DNA from: CAXMST01 sp964196325
GTDB lineage: Bacteria; Actinomycetota; Thermoleophilia; Solirubrobacterales; 70-9
DNA: 5,751 nt
NCBI GenBank assembly: GCA_964196325.1
Contig: CAXMST010000077.1
Location: 1 to 5,751 of the forward strand
Direction of reading: 5' to 3'
Shown: positions 1-5,484 of the stretch, piece by piece
Position numbering within the stretch: the first letter of the stretch is position 1
Layout: every line of letters starts with the position of its first letter
Notes under the pieces: model-generated
What the model was told of the DNA's origin: nothing
What the model saw: only the letters and a program-made list of their open reading frames with translations
Databases searched by the model: none
Program-made: the position numbers and the translations under genes

Positions 1-33
1 CTGGCCGCGATGGACGCCCGACTGGCCGCCTAG
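1..33 (+). CDS. C-terminal end of an upstream gene (partial)
   Basis: From base 1 the first frame reads ten codons (LAAMDARLAA) and stops at TAG 31-33. The stop lies 24 bases before the ATG of the methyltransferase gene, a spacing that would suit the tail of a co-transcribed upstream gene. The alanine/leucine-rich composition fits a C-terminal helix in a high-GC genome. Ten residues are too few to assign a family, and the frame could be open by chance. Confidence 0.35.
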   Translation: MAAMDARLAA

Positions 34-57
34 TGGGGAAGCCCCCGCCTGCTAACG

Positions 58-1440
58 ATGGGCGGGATGCAGGACGGGCCGGCAGAGCAGCAAGAGCAGT
101 CGCGTAGCGAGCGTCCGCGGCGCGGCGAGGAGCTGGAGCTGGCGGTGAAGTCGCTGGCCCAGGGTGGCCGTGGGATAGCTCGAACCGAGAGCGGCTTCGT
201 GATCTTCGTCGCGGGGGCACTACCCGGCGACCGGGTCCGCGCCCGGGTCGGCAAGTCGAAGCGCTCGCACGCCGAGGCGACCGCGGTAGAGCTCATTGAG
301 GCGGCTCCCGAGCGGATCGCTGACCACTGCACCCACGGCACCGAGCCCTGCCCCGGCGCATCCTGGCAGGGCCTGCCCTACGCCAACCAGCTCGAGCACA
401 AACAGGAGCAGGTCCGCGACGCGTTGGGACGGCTCGGCGGCTTCGAGCAGCTCGAGCTCGAGCCGATCGTCGCCGCGGTCGAACAGTGGCGCTACAGGAA
501 CAAGCTCGAGTACTCCTTCGGCCCCGACCGCGACCTTCCGGGGGGCCTGGCGCTCGGATTCCACGCCCAGGGTCGCTGGGATCGCGTTGTCGACGTCGAT
601 GACTGCAAGCTCGCCTCGGCGGCCAACAACGCCGCCCGAAACGCGGTTCGCAAGTGGGCGAGGGAGCAGGTGATCCCAGCCTACGACCGGAGCTCGGAGA
701 TCGGGGTGGCGCGCAACCTCGTCGTGCGCGAAGGGCGCCGCACCGGCCAGATCCACACCCGCTTGGTCACCTCCGCGGCGGCGATCCCCGAGCCGCCCAC
801 CGACCTGCACACGATCGTGGCGGGCTCGGGCGGGGGCACCGACGGTCCAACCGGGGCGATTGGGGAGGAGATGCTGCGCGAGCAACTCTGCGGGCTCGAG
901 CTGAGCGTGTCCCCGATGGCTTTCCTGCAGACCAACACCGAGACCGCCGAGCTGCTCTACGGCGTTGCCCGCGAGTACGCGGCGCTGGGCGGGGACGAGC
1001 GTCTCTTCGACCTGTTCTGCGGGGTCGGCACGATCGGTCTCTCGATGGCGGCCGACGCGGGCGAGGTCTGGGGGATCGAGCAGGTCGCCGCCGCGGTCGA
1101 CGACGCCGAGGCGAACGCCGAAGCCAACGGCATTGCCAACGCCCGGTTCCGCGCGGCCGACACCCGGCTTGGCGTGCGCCCGCTGCTCGAGGAAGCCGGG
1201 AAGCCAGACGTGGTGATCATCGATCCGCCCAGGTCGGGGCTCTCGCAGAAGATCGTGCGCCGGATCCTGGAGTGCGAGGCGCGGCGCATCGTCTACGTCT
1301 CCTGCAACCCGACCACGCTCGCCCCGAACGCGCGCCAGATCGTCGAGGGCGGCTATCGCCTGAGCCGGGTGCGGCCGGTGGACATGTTTCCGCAGACGCC
1401 CCACATCGAATGCGTGGCGCTGTTCGAGAAGGATCGGTGA
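58..1440 (+). CDS. rlmD: 23S rRNA (uracil-5-)-methyltransferase, RlmD/RumA (TrmA) family
   Basis: A 460-residue, cytoplasmic SAM-dependent RNA m5U methyltransferase; family members methylate a uridine of 23S rRNA or tRNA. Residues 1-24 are a polar, poorly conserved leader. Residues about 25-83 form a TRAM RNA-binding domain (SLAQGGRGIAR, then VAGALPGDRVRARV). The [4Fe-4S] region has C91, C98 and C183, but the expected third cysteine of the CxxC pair is alanine (A101 in CPGASWQ). The catalytic domain shows SPMAFLQTN (285-293), the SAM loop DLFCGVGTIGL (318-328), IIDPPRSG (387-394), the nucleophile C416 in VSCNP, and the base E451 in TPHIE. The length is normal for the family. ATG 58 is preferred; ATG 67 is the alternative. 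The only purine-rich stretch upstream (GGGGAAG, 35-41) is rather distant. The family is certain, but the exact target (U1939-type, U747-type or tRNA U54) cannot be told from sequence, so the symbol is tentative. Confidence 0.93.
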   Translation: MGGMQDGPAEQQEQSRSERPRRGEELELAVKSLAQGGRGIARTESGFVIFVAGALPGDRVRARVGKSKRSHAEATAVELIEAAPERIADHCTHGTEPCPGASWQGLPYANQLEHKQEQVRDALGRLGGFEQLELEPIVAAVEQWRYRNKLEYSFGPDRDLPGGLALGFHAQGRWDRVVDVDDCKLASAANNAARNAVRKWAREQVIPAYDRSSEIGVARNLVVREGRRTGQIHTRLVTSAAAIPEPPTDLHTIVAGSGGGTDGPTGAIGEEMLREQLCGLELSVSPMAFLQTNTETAELLYGVAREYAALGGDERLFDLFCGVGTIGLSMAADAGEVWGIEQVAAAVDDAEANAEANGIANARFRAADTRLGVRPLLEEAGKPDVVIIDPPRSGLSQKIVRRILECEARRIVYVSCNPTTLAPNARQIVEGGYRLSRVRPVDMFPQTPHIECVALFEKDR

Positions 1441-2240
1441 GCGCCGCTCGGGGCTTCGGGGTCGGCGGTGGCCTTGAGGAGGAACTCGCGGGCGCCGTTG
1501 CGGCCCGATGTGACGGCCTTGGCTACGGCTCGATCTGGTCCAGCGACAGCGCCGGGGCAAGCGGCCTGCGCACCCTCGCAGCTCTGGCGGCCGGTTCCCA
1601 GCGTCTCGAGCTGGGGATCGGAACGCTGGAGCTGGACCGCCATCGGCCGGCTGAGATTGCAGCCGAGATCGGGGCCCTGGGGCTTGACCCGGAGCGGCTC
1701 TGGCTCGCCTTCGGCCCCGGTCTCGGCAAGCGGTCGAGCGCCGCCATGGAGGCGGCGCTGGTCGAGCTGCGCGAACGGCTCGGCGGAGTCCGTCTGGTGC
1801 TGGCCATCGCCGGCGGCGAGGCCGGGCAGTTGTGTGCTCTCGCCGGCCGCGCCTGGGACGGCGCCCTGGTCGAGTGGACGACCCCGGCCGGCGCCGGCCA
1901 CGCCCGTCGGCAGGTCCTGGCCGGCGCCGACGCAGCGGCAAGGCCGGCGCCGCCCGTCCTCGGCTACGTCAGGGCCGCCGTGGGAGCGGACGCCGAGACC
2001 CGCCTGGCGCGTGACGAGGGTTTCTTCCGCGAGCTCGACGACGGCTACCGGCGCCACTTCGAACGGCTCGGCGCGCCGCCCGGCAGCGTCGGTGTGCAGT
2101 CGGAGCACGAGCGGGAGATCGGAGCTGCCCTGGCCCCCTATGAGGCGCCCCTGGACATGCTGATCGTGCGCGCGCTGGCCCGGACCACGCTGGGGGCGAT
2201 CGGGCGCTTGGCGGCGGCGGCGGCGCCTCCTGATCCCTAA
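1437..2240 (+). CDS. Luciferase-like monooxygenase (LLM) family oxidoreductase, compact form
   Basis: A 267-residue protein starting at GTG 1437, whose last two bases form part of the stop codon of the preceding gene (GTGA overlap), so translation is probably coupled. A purine-rich GAGAAGGA (1426-1433) lies just upstream. The fold signature is that of bacterial luciferase-like TIM barrels using FMN or coenzyme F420: GFGV as strand 1 (6-9), GLGYGSIWSSD (28-37), the alanine-rich helix LAALAAGSQRLELGIGT (47-63), RHRPAEIAAE (69-78), LDPERLWLAFGPGLG (83-97) and a later GRAWDGALVEW (137-147). Members usually run about 280-350 residues, so this copy is short; the segments usually found as insertion loops look reduced. 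Substrate and cofactor cannot be assigned. The coupling with an rRNA methyltransferase does not by itself imply related function. The same frame stays open far upstream (from 654) through the methyltransferase gene, but that part is antisense-style noise of high GC. Confidence 0.78.
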   Translation: MSAARGFGVGGGLEEELAGAVAARCDGLGYGSIWSSDSAGASGLRTLAALAAGSQRLELGIGTLELDRHRPAEIAAEIGALGLDPERLWLAFGPGLGKRSSAAMEAALVELRERLGGVRLVLAIAGGEAGQLCALAGRAWDGALVEWTTPAGAGHARRQVLAGADAAARPAPPVLGYVRAAVGADAETRLARDEGFFRELDDGYRRHFERLGAPPGSVGVQSEHEREIGAALAPYEAPLDMLIVRALARTTLGAIGRLAAAAAPPDP

Positions 2241-2249
2241 GGGCTCAAC

Positions 2250-2672
2250 TCAGGTGTTCGGCAGGGGATTTCCGGCCAGCAGCAGTAGCCAGATCCAGAA
2301 GCCGGCGGAGGCGATCAGCGTCGTGACCACGAAGATCCGCTCGATACCTCCGGCCACCGGTGTCTGACGGTTGATCGCGCGGGTGTCGCTCATACCCCGC
2401 ATCCACGGTGTTCGTGAGGTCGATCGCTGGGTGTCGCTGCGCATCGACGGGTCGGCCTTCGACATGATCGCACCGGCGCCATAGAGCGCCGCCCCATAGG
2501 TGACCACGATGCCGAAGAAGACCAGCATCGCAACCGAGAAGTTGAGGCTCGTGCCGGAACTGCCCTGGACTTGAGCGCCGATCCAGATCCAGGCGAGCGG
2601 CACACCGAAGGCCAGCACCAGCGCGGCGAGGACCGTCACGGCAATCACGAAGGCGTTCTTGATCGCGCCCAT
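2250..2672 (-). CDS. Hypothetical membrane protein with three predicted transmembrane helices
   Basis: 140 residues, family not recognised. Three hydrophobic segments are evident: about 7-32, 44-67 and 112-134. Between the second and third lies a polar loop (68-111) rich in Ser, Thr and Arg, with at least seven basic residues, which by the positive-inside rule should be cytoplasmic. That predicts N-terminus in, C-terminus out. There is no cleavable signal peptide, since the first segment lacks an obvious cleavage site and is long. The start ATG at 2672 has no clear Shine-Dalgarno sequence; a TANNNT-type box (TAGATT, 2686-2681) sits eight bases before it, so a nearly leaderless transcript is possible. 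It is third in the minus-strand cluster, 50 bases after the UDG-like gene, and ends convergently 9 bases from the LLM gene. An overlapping frame (2245-2682) has no membrane or coding character and is a shadow. Confidence 0.75.
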   Translation of the reverse strand: MGAIKNAFVIAVTVLAALVLAFGVPLAWIWIGAQVQGSSGTSLNFSVAMLVFFGIVVTYGAALYGAGAIMSKADPSMRSDTQRSTSRTPWMRGMSDTRAINRQTPVAGGIERIFVVTTLIASAGFWIWLLLLAGNPLPNT

Positions 2673-2702
2673 TACGACTCAATCTATCGTCGTCGGCCCG
2701 GG

Positions 2703-2717
2703 AGCGGGAGACCCGCT
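2703..2717 (-). other. Short GC-rich hairpin between the UDG-like and membrane protein genes
   Basis: A perfect 6-bp inverted repeat, AGCGGG and CCCGCT with a 3-base loop, begins 6 bases after the TAA of the UDG-like gene (2723-2725). No run of T follows on the minus strand (CCCGGGCCGACG comes next), so it is not a canonical intrinsic terminator. It may attenuate transcription into the membrane protein gene, stabilise the 3' end of the upstream message, or be chance in GC-rich DNA. Confidence 0.35.
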
Positions 2718-2722
2718 ACCGA

Positions 2723-3376
2723 TTAGTAGGGAGGCAGGTCCTCGTACCAATCGCCCAGCGTCCGAAAGGCGCGCCAGAAGTCCCTCTTCGGATCCTCGGC
2801 GTCGAGCGACGCCTCGATGTCGGGAGTGAAGATCAGATCGATCGACGGGGTCAGCGCCTGGACCTCGCCGGGAAGGGGATCGACCGGTCGCGAGAGCGGG
2901 ATTTGGATCTCATTCAGGCAGTCCAGGGCGCCGTCACCCATCACCACGATGCACCGCGGCTCGATGATCGCAACCTCCTCGATCACCCGCTCCAGGCACT
3001 CGGGCGAGGCGGCGGCGGGATCGGCCAGGGGGCATTTGACACAGAGCGTGCCGTAGACCGCGAGCGGATCGACGCCCAACCGCTTCAGGCTCTTGAGCAT
3101 CGCGTTGCCCGAGCGGCCGTAGAAGGCGACTCCCTCTTCGATCTCGGCCGGGCTCGGTGCGTGCTTGAGCAGCATCACGTCAGCCTGGGGGTGCCCGGAA
3201 CCGAGCACCGGCATCAGGTTGCCGCGGGGACAGCCCTCGCACTGCTGAAGGCGATGCGTGAGCTGGTTGAGCTCCCGGATCGCCCGCTCCAGGTACTTCT
3301 CTTTGATCTGATCATCGGTGGTCTGCACAGCGGGGGAACGTTTAGACGGTGAGGCCTCCTCTCCTTTCGGTTGCAC
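2723..3376 (-). CDS. Uracil-DNA glycosylase superfamily (family 4-like) Fe-S protein with altered active site
   Basis: A 217-residue protein related to [4Fe-4S] uracil-DNA glycosylases. After a polar leader (1-40) comes C46-x2-C49 (CEGC), then VLGSGHPQADVMLL (57-70), FYGRSGNAMLKSLKRLGV (85-102), VKCP with C115, C127 in SPECLE, and IVVMGDGALDCL (143-154). C46, C49, C115 and C127 match the four cluster ligands of family 4 UDGs. The catalytic GEAPG-type motif is instead KHAPS (71-75), and the C-terminal HPS-type motif reads TPD (184-186). Uracil excision by the usual mechanism is therefore doubtful; this may be a divergent glycosylase, a nucleic-acid-binding protein or a non-repair relative. GTG 3376 is chosen because GGAGGG sits 8 bases upstream and the frame then begins 19 bases after the stop of the fusion gene. 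The open frame extends to 3508, but that would overlap the fusion gene. Confidence 0.8.
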   Translation of the reverse strand: MQPKGEEASPSKRSPAVQTTDDQIKEKYLERAIRELNQLTHRLQQCEGCPRGNLMPVLGSGHPQADVMLLKHAPSPAEIEEGVAFYGRSGNAMLKSLKRLGVDPLAVYGTLCVKCPLADPAAASPECLERVIEEVAIIEPRCIVVMGDGALDCLNEIQIPLSRPVDPLPGEVQALTPSIDLIFTPDIEASLDAEDPKRDFWRAFRTLGDWYEDLPPY

Positions 3377-3384
3377 GTCGTTAT

Positions 3385-3390
3385 CCCTCC
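3385..3390 (-). promoter_or_regulatory. Ribosome binding site setting the UDG-like gene's GTG start
   Basis: On the minus strand GGAGGG is followed by an 8-base spacer and GTG 3376-3374. It falls wholly inside the 19-base gap after the fusion gene's TGA (3398-3396). This is the strongest Shine-Dalgarno match in the cluster and is what decides the start of the UDG-like protein. It also supports translation from a shared message with the upstream gene. Confidence 0.75.
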
Positions 3391-3395
3391 GTGAA

Positions 3396-5414
3396 TCAAC
3401 TCTTGCCGCGAGCAGCCGGGCGGCCGCGAGCCGCTGAGCGGGCTCGGCGGGCCTCCTTGCGACGTCCCCCCTGGACCGCCTTGGCGTCGCTGACCTGCTT
3501 GCGGGCACCGGCCTGGCCGCTCGCCGCCTGCATCCACTTCAGCGCCTGGACGTAGACCAGGTTCTTGTGCTTGCGGACGATGTCGGCCGAGCGCATCGAC
3601 TCGAGGAACTCCTCCGGCCCTTCGAAGTCGGCCAGCCGGATCCGCACGCTGCCGAGCGCCTGGGCGACATGACCGTCGGAGCCGGCGCCGGGCACGATCC
3701 GGTATTTCGCGGCGAACCGCTCGGCCTCGTCGTTGAAGGCGCTGAACGCCACCCGAGGGTTGAAGACCTCGAGCACGTCGATCTCCTCGACGATGTCCAG
3801 CAGGTGCTCGTAGTCAGGGACCGAGTGGAAGCGATCGAAGGGGTGCGGCACATAGACGAGGCCGCCTTGGCGGCGAATCTCGGCGATCGTCTCAGCCATC
3901 GACATTCCGCGCTCGATCTTCTCCTCGAGGAACAGCCCGATCACCTCACCCTGCTCGGCGGTCTTGACCTCCTCCCCGACGATCACCTTGATCCCACCGT
4001 CGCGCGCCGCCGCCTCGCGCGCCGCCAGCGCCCCACTGATCTCGTTGTGGTCGGTGACCGCGATCGCGCCCATGCCCCGGTCACGGGCCGTCTCGAGCAG
4101 GACCTCGACCGGCGTCGCGCAGTCGCCGGAGTGGTCGGTGTGCATGTGTAGATCGCAGTCGATGGTCGGGCGATCGGCGAGCCGGCGGCGCACCGCCGGG
4201 GTCCCCTCGCGCGCATGGCGCCGGGCGCAGACGCGCTCATAGATCGGCTCGAGCTCGTCGGCCACATCGCCCCAGCCGCGGGCCTGGCGTCGAGAGGCCG
4301 CGCTCAGCTCGGCCCGTAGCACCGGGCTCTCGATCAGCCGCCGGAGCTGACCGCCAAAGGTGATCTCATCGCCGATCGGGAACATCAGCCCACCGTCTTG
4401 ATCTTCGAGCAGCTCGGCGTAGTGGCTGATCTGAGAGCTGACCGGAATCGCCCCCGCGACGAACGCCTGCTGGATCAGCGATGGCGCCGGGCGAGGGCCG
4501 CCGGAGGCGAGGCAGACGATGTCGGCGTCGGCGACCACCTGCTGGGCGCTGAGCTCGTCGGGGCGCACAAAACGCACGCGGCGAGCCAGCTCGCGGTTGA
4601 TCCGCGGCGCCGGGATCGCAGGGTCGCCGATCCACACCGTCGCCTCCCAGGGGTTCTCACGATCGAGCGGCAGCCTGCGCAAGGCGCGGATCGCGAGTCG
4701 TAGGGCGCCGCGCTCCTCGCGGGCGCAATAGGCGATCCGGACAGGCCGTCCGGCGTCACGGTCAGGCGCCTCGCCGGCGCTTCGCTCGACTCGGTCGGCC
4801 CCCCCGGCAACCAGCTCGTAGGCACCCGGAAAGAAACGCGTCATCAGCTCGCGGGTCGCCTCGCCGCAGACCGTGCGAGCGTCGAGCCGGCCGAGAAAGA
4901 CCTCGACCAGGGGCCTTGCGACCTGGGTCGAGAGGATCCGCTCCGTGGGCTCGTGGAAGCTGCCGACATTGAGGGACCAGGAGTTGCGCAGGGCTGCGGA
5001 GGCCAGGCTCGGGGCGAACGGGTCGTGGACATGGACGACGTCGAATCGGGCGGCGCCAAGCAGCTGCTCGAGCGAGCCACCGGGATCGAGGGGCAGGGGC
5101 GCGGCCCGGGGTCTGGGGCCGCGTGGCATCGGGATGCCCTGACCGATCGCGACGACCGGAGGGCCCTCTGGGTAGAGCCGCCCCCCTGTCCAGCCCGGGC
5201 CAAACAGCGCCGCCTCGTCACCCGAGGCCGCGACCAGCAGGGCGGCCGACTCGCGCACCGCCTTGCGGGTGCCGCCCGGAGCGGCGATCAGCACCTGATG
5301 CCCACGTGCCCAGAGCTCGCCGCTGACCGCGGCCGCGAACTGATTGACCTCGTCGTGAGCGCCCCACGTGTAGGGGGTGATATGAGCGATCTTCAGAGCA
5401 GAGCTCGGGGCCAC
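3396..5414 (-). CDS. GT4 (PimA-like) glycosyltransferase domain fused to a PHP phosphoesterase domain
   Basis: A 672-residue two-domain protein. Residues 7-395 follow a GT4/GT-B fold: KIAHITPYTWG (8-18), ELWARGHQVLIAAPGG (33-48), DVVHVHDPF (125-133), GSFHEPTE (151-158), a second Rossmann half from about 225, and QQAFVAGAIPVSS (315-327). The glycine-rich first loop reads GAHDEVN rather than GGV, and the EX7E glutamates align with R308 and Q316, so sugar transfer may be lost. Residues 418-625 are a PHP domain with its metal ligands present: D421-L-H423-M-H425, D427, TDHNE (454-458), E481/E482, H524 in PHPFD, and GSDGH with D580 and H582. PHP enzymes hydrolyse phosphoesters using two or three metal ions. 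A Lys/Arg-rich tail covers 637-672. The GTG start at 5414 fits because KIAHITPY is the usual GT4 N-terminus and no other in-frame start lies just upstream. It leads the minus-strand cluster and is probably cytoplasmic. The substrate is unknown. Confidence 0.87.
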   Translation of the reverse strand: MAPSSALKIAHITPYTWGAHDEVNQFAAAVSGELWARGHQVLIAAPGGTRKAVRESAALLVAASGDEAALFGPGWTGGRLYPEGPPVVAIGQGIPMPRGPRPRAAPLPLDPGGSLEQLLGAARFDVVHVHDPFAPSLASAALRNSWSLNVGSFHEPTERILSTQVARPLVEVFLGRLDARTVCGEATRELMTRFFPGAYELVAGGADRVERSAGEAPDRDAGRPVRIAYCAREERGALRLAIRALRRLPLDRENPWEATVWIGDPAIPAPRINRELARRVRFVRPDELSAQQVVADADIVCLASGGPRPAPSLIQQAFVAGAIPVSSQISHYAELLEDQDGGLMFPIGDEITFGGQLRRLIESPVLRAELSAASRRQARGWGDVADELEPIYERVCARRHAREGTPAVRRRLADRPTIDCDLHMHTDHSGDCATPVEVLLETARDRGMGAIAVTDHNEISGALAAREAAARDGGIKVIVGEEVKTAEQGEVIGLFLEEKIERGMSMAETIAEIRRQGGLVYVPHPFDRFHSVPDYEHLLDIVEEIDVLEVFNPRVAFSAFNDEAERFAAKYRIVPGAGSDGHVAQALGSVRIRLADFEGPEEFLESMRSADIVRKHKNLVYVQALKWMQAASGQAGARKQVSDAKAVQGGRRKEARRARSAARGRPAARGKS

Positions 5415-5420
5415 GGCCTG

Positions 5421-5426
5421 AGCATA
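5421..5426 (-). promoter_or_regulatory. Candidate -10 box for a leaderless transcript of the GT-PHP gene
   Basis: On the minus strand TATGCT (TANNNT type) is followed by six bases (CAGGCC) and then the GTG start, so a typical start of transcription would fall on the G of the start codon. There is no Shine-Dalgarno sequence before this GTG. No convincing -35 box is visible at the usual distance. Leaderless genes with a TANNNT box are common in actinobacteria (known); their use here is inferred. Confidence 0.4.
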
Positions 5427-5466
5427 GTTTGCCGACCCCGAGGGCCTAGGATGGGTAGCGGCAAAC
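5427..5466. repeat. 8-bp perfect inverted repeat in the divergent promoter region
   Basis: GTTTGCCG (5427-5434) and its exact reverse complement CGGCAAAC (5459-5466) are separated by 24 bases, with arm centres 32 bp apart, about three helical turns. Just inside, ACCC (5435-5438) can also pair with GGGT (5453-5456), leaving a 2-base bulge. The left arm abuts the candidate -10 box of the GT-PHP gene, and the right arm ends just before the ribosome binding site of the GMC gene. It could be an operator for a dimeric or looping regulator, or a hairpin in the GMC leader. The repeat is directly visible; its function is inferred. Confidence 0.7.
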
Positions 5467-5472
5467 GGAGAG

Positions 5473-5477
5473 AGGGG
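5473..5477 (+). promoter_or_regulatory. Ribosome binding site of the GMC oxidoreductase gene
   Basis: AGGGG, within a longer purine run (GGAGAGAGGGGAAG, 5467-5480), lies 7 bases before ATG 5485. It supports that start codon, which also gives a normal N-terminus for the family. Confidence 0.7.
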
Positions 5478-5484
5478 AAGACCA

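Noticed and set aside
654..1436. Upstream extension of the LLM frame inside the methyltransferase gene
   Set aside because: This part reads as Arg/Gly/Ala-rich noise with no LLM similarity; recognisable LLM sequence starts only after GTG 1437, which overlaps the preceding stop codon in the usual coupled fashion.
220..1941. 573-codon open frame on the minus strand opposite the methyltransferase and LLM genes
   Set aside because: Its product is low-complexity and rich in Arg, Pro and Gly, it shows no family motif, and it lies antisense to two clearly recognisable genes; long antisense frames are expected at this GC content.
2211..2227. GGC trinucleotide run as a repeat element
   Set aside because: It simply encodes the alanine stretch at the C-terminus of the LLM protein and is common in high-GC coding DNA.
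2235..2243. CCCTAAGGG palindrome at the convergent gene ends as a terminator
   Set aside because: The stem is only three to four base pairs, with no T-tract on either strand.
2245..2682. Overlapping 145-codon minus-strand frame in place of the membrane protein
   Set aside because: The alternative frame gives an Arg/Asp-rich product without structure, while the 2250-2672 frame gives three clean hydrophobic helices.
3377..3508. N-terminal extension of the UDG-like protein up to base 3508
   Set aside because: It would overlap the basic tail of the fusion gene by over 100 bases and lacks family similarity, whereas GTG 3376 has a strong, well-spaced ribosome binding site.
3567..4151. 194-codon plus-strand open frame opposite the PHP domain
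   Set aside because: It is the antisense shadow of a domain with intact metal-binding motifs, and its product (repeated Asp/Leu/Arg/His) resembles no family.
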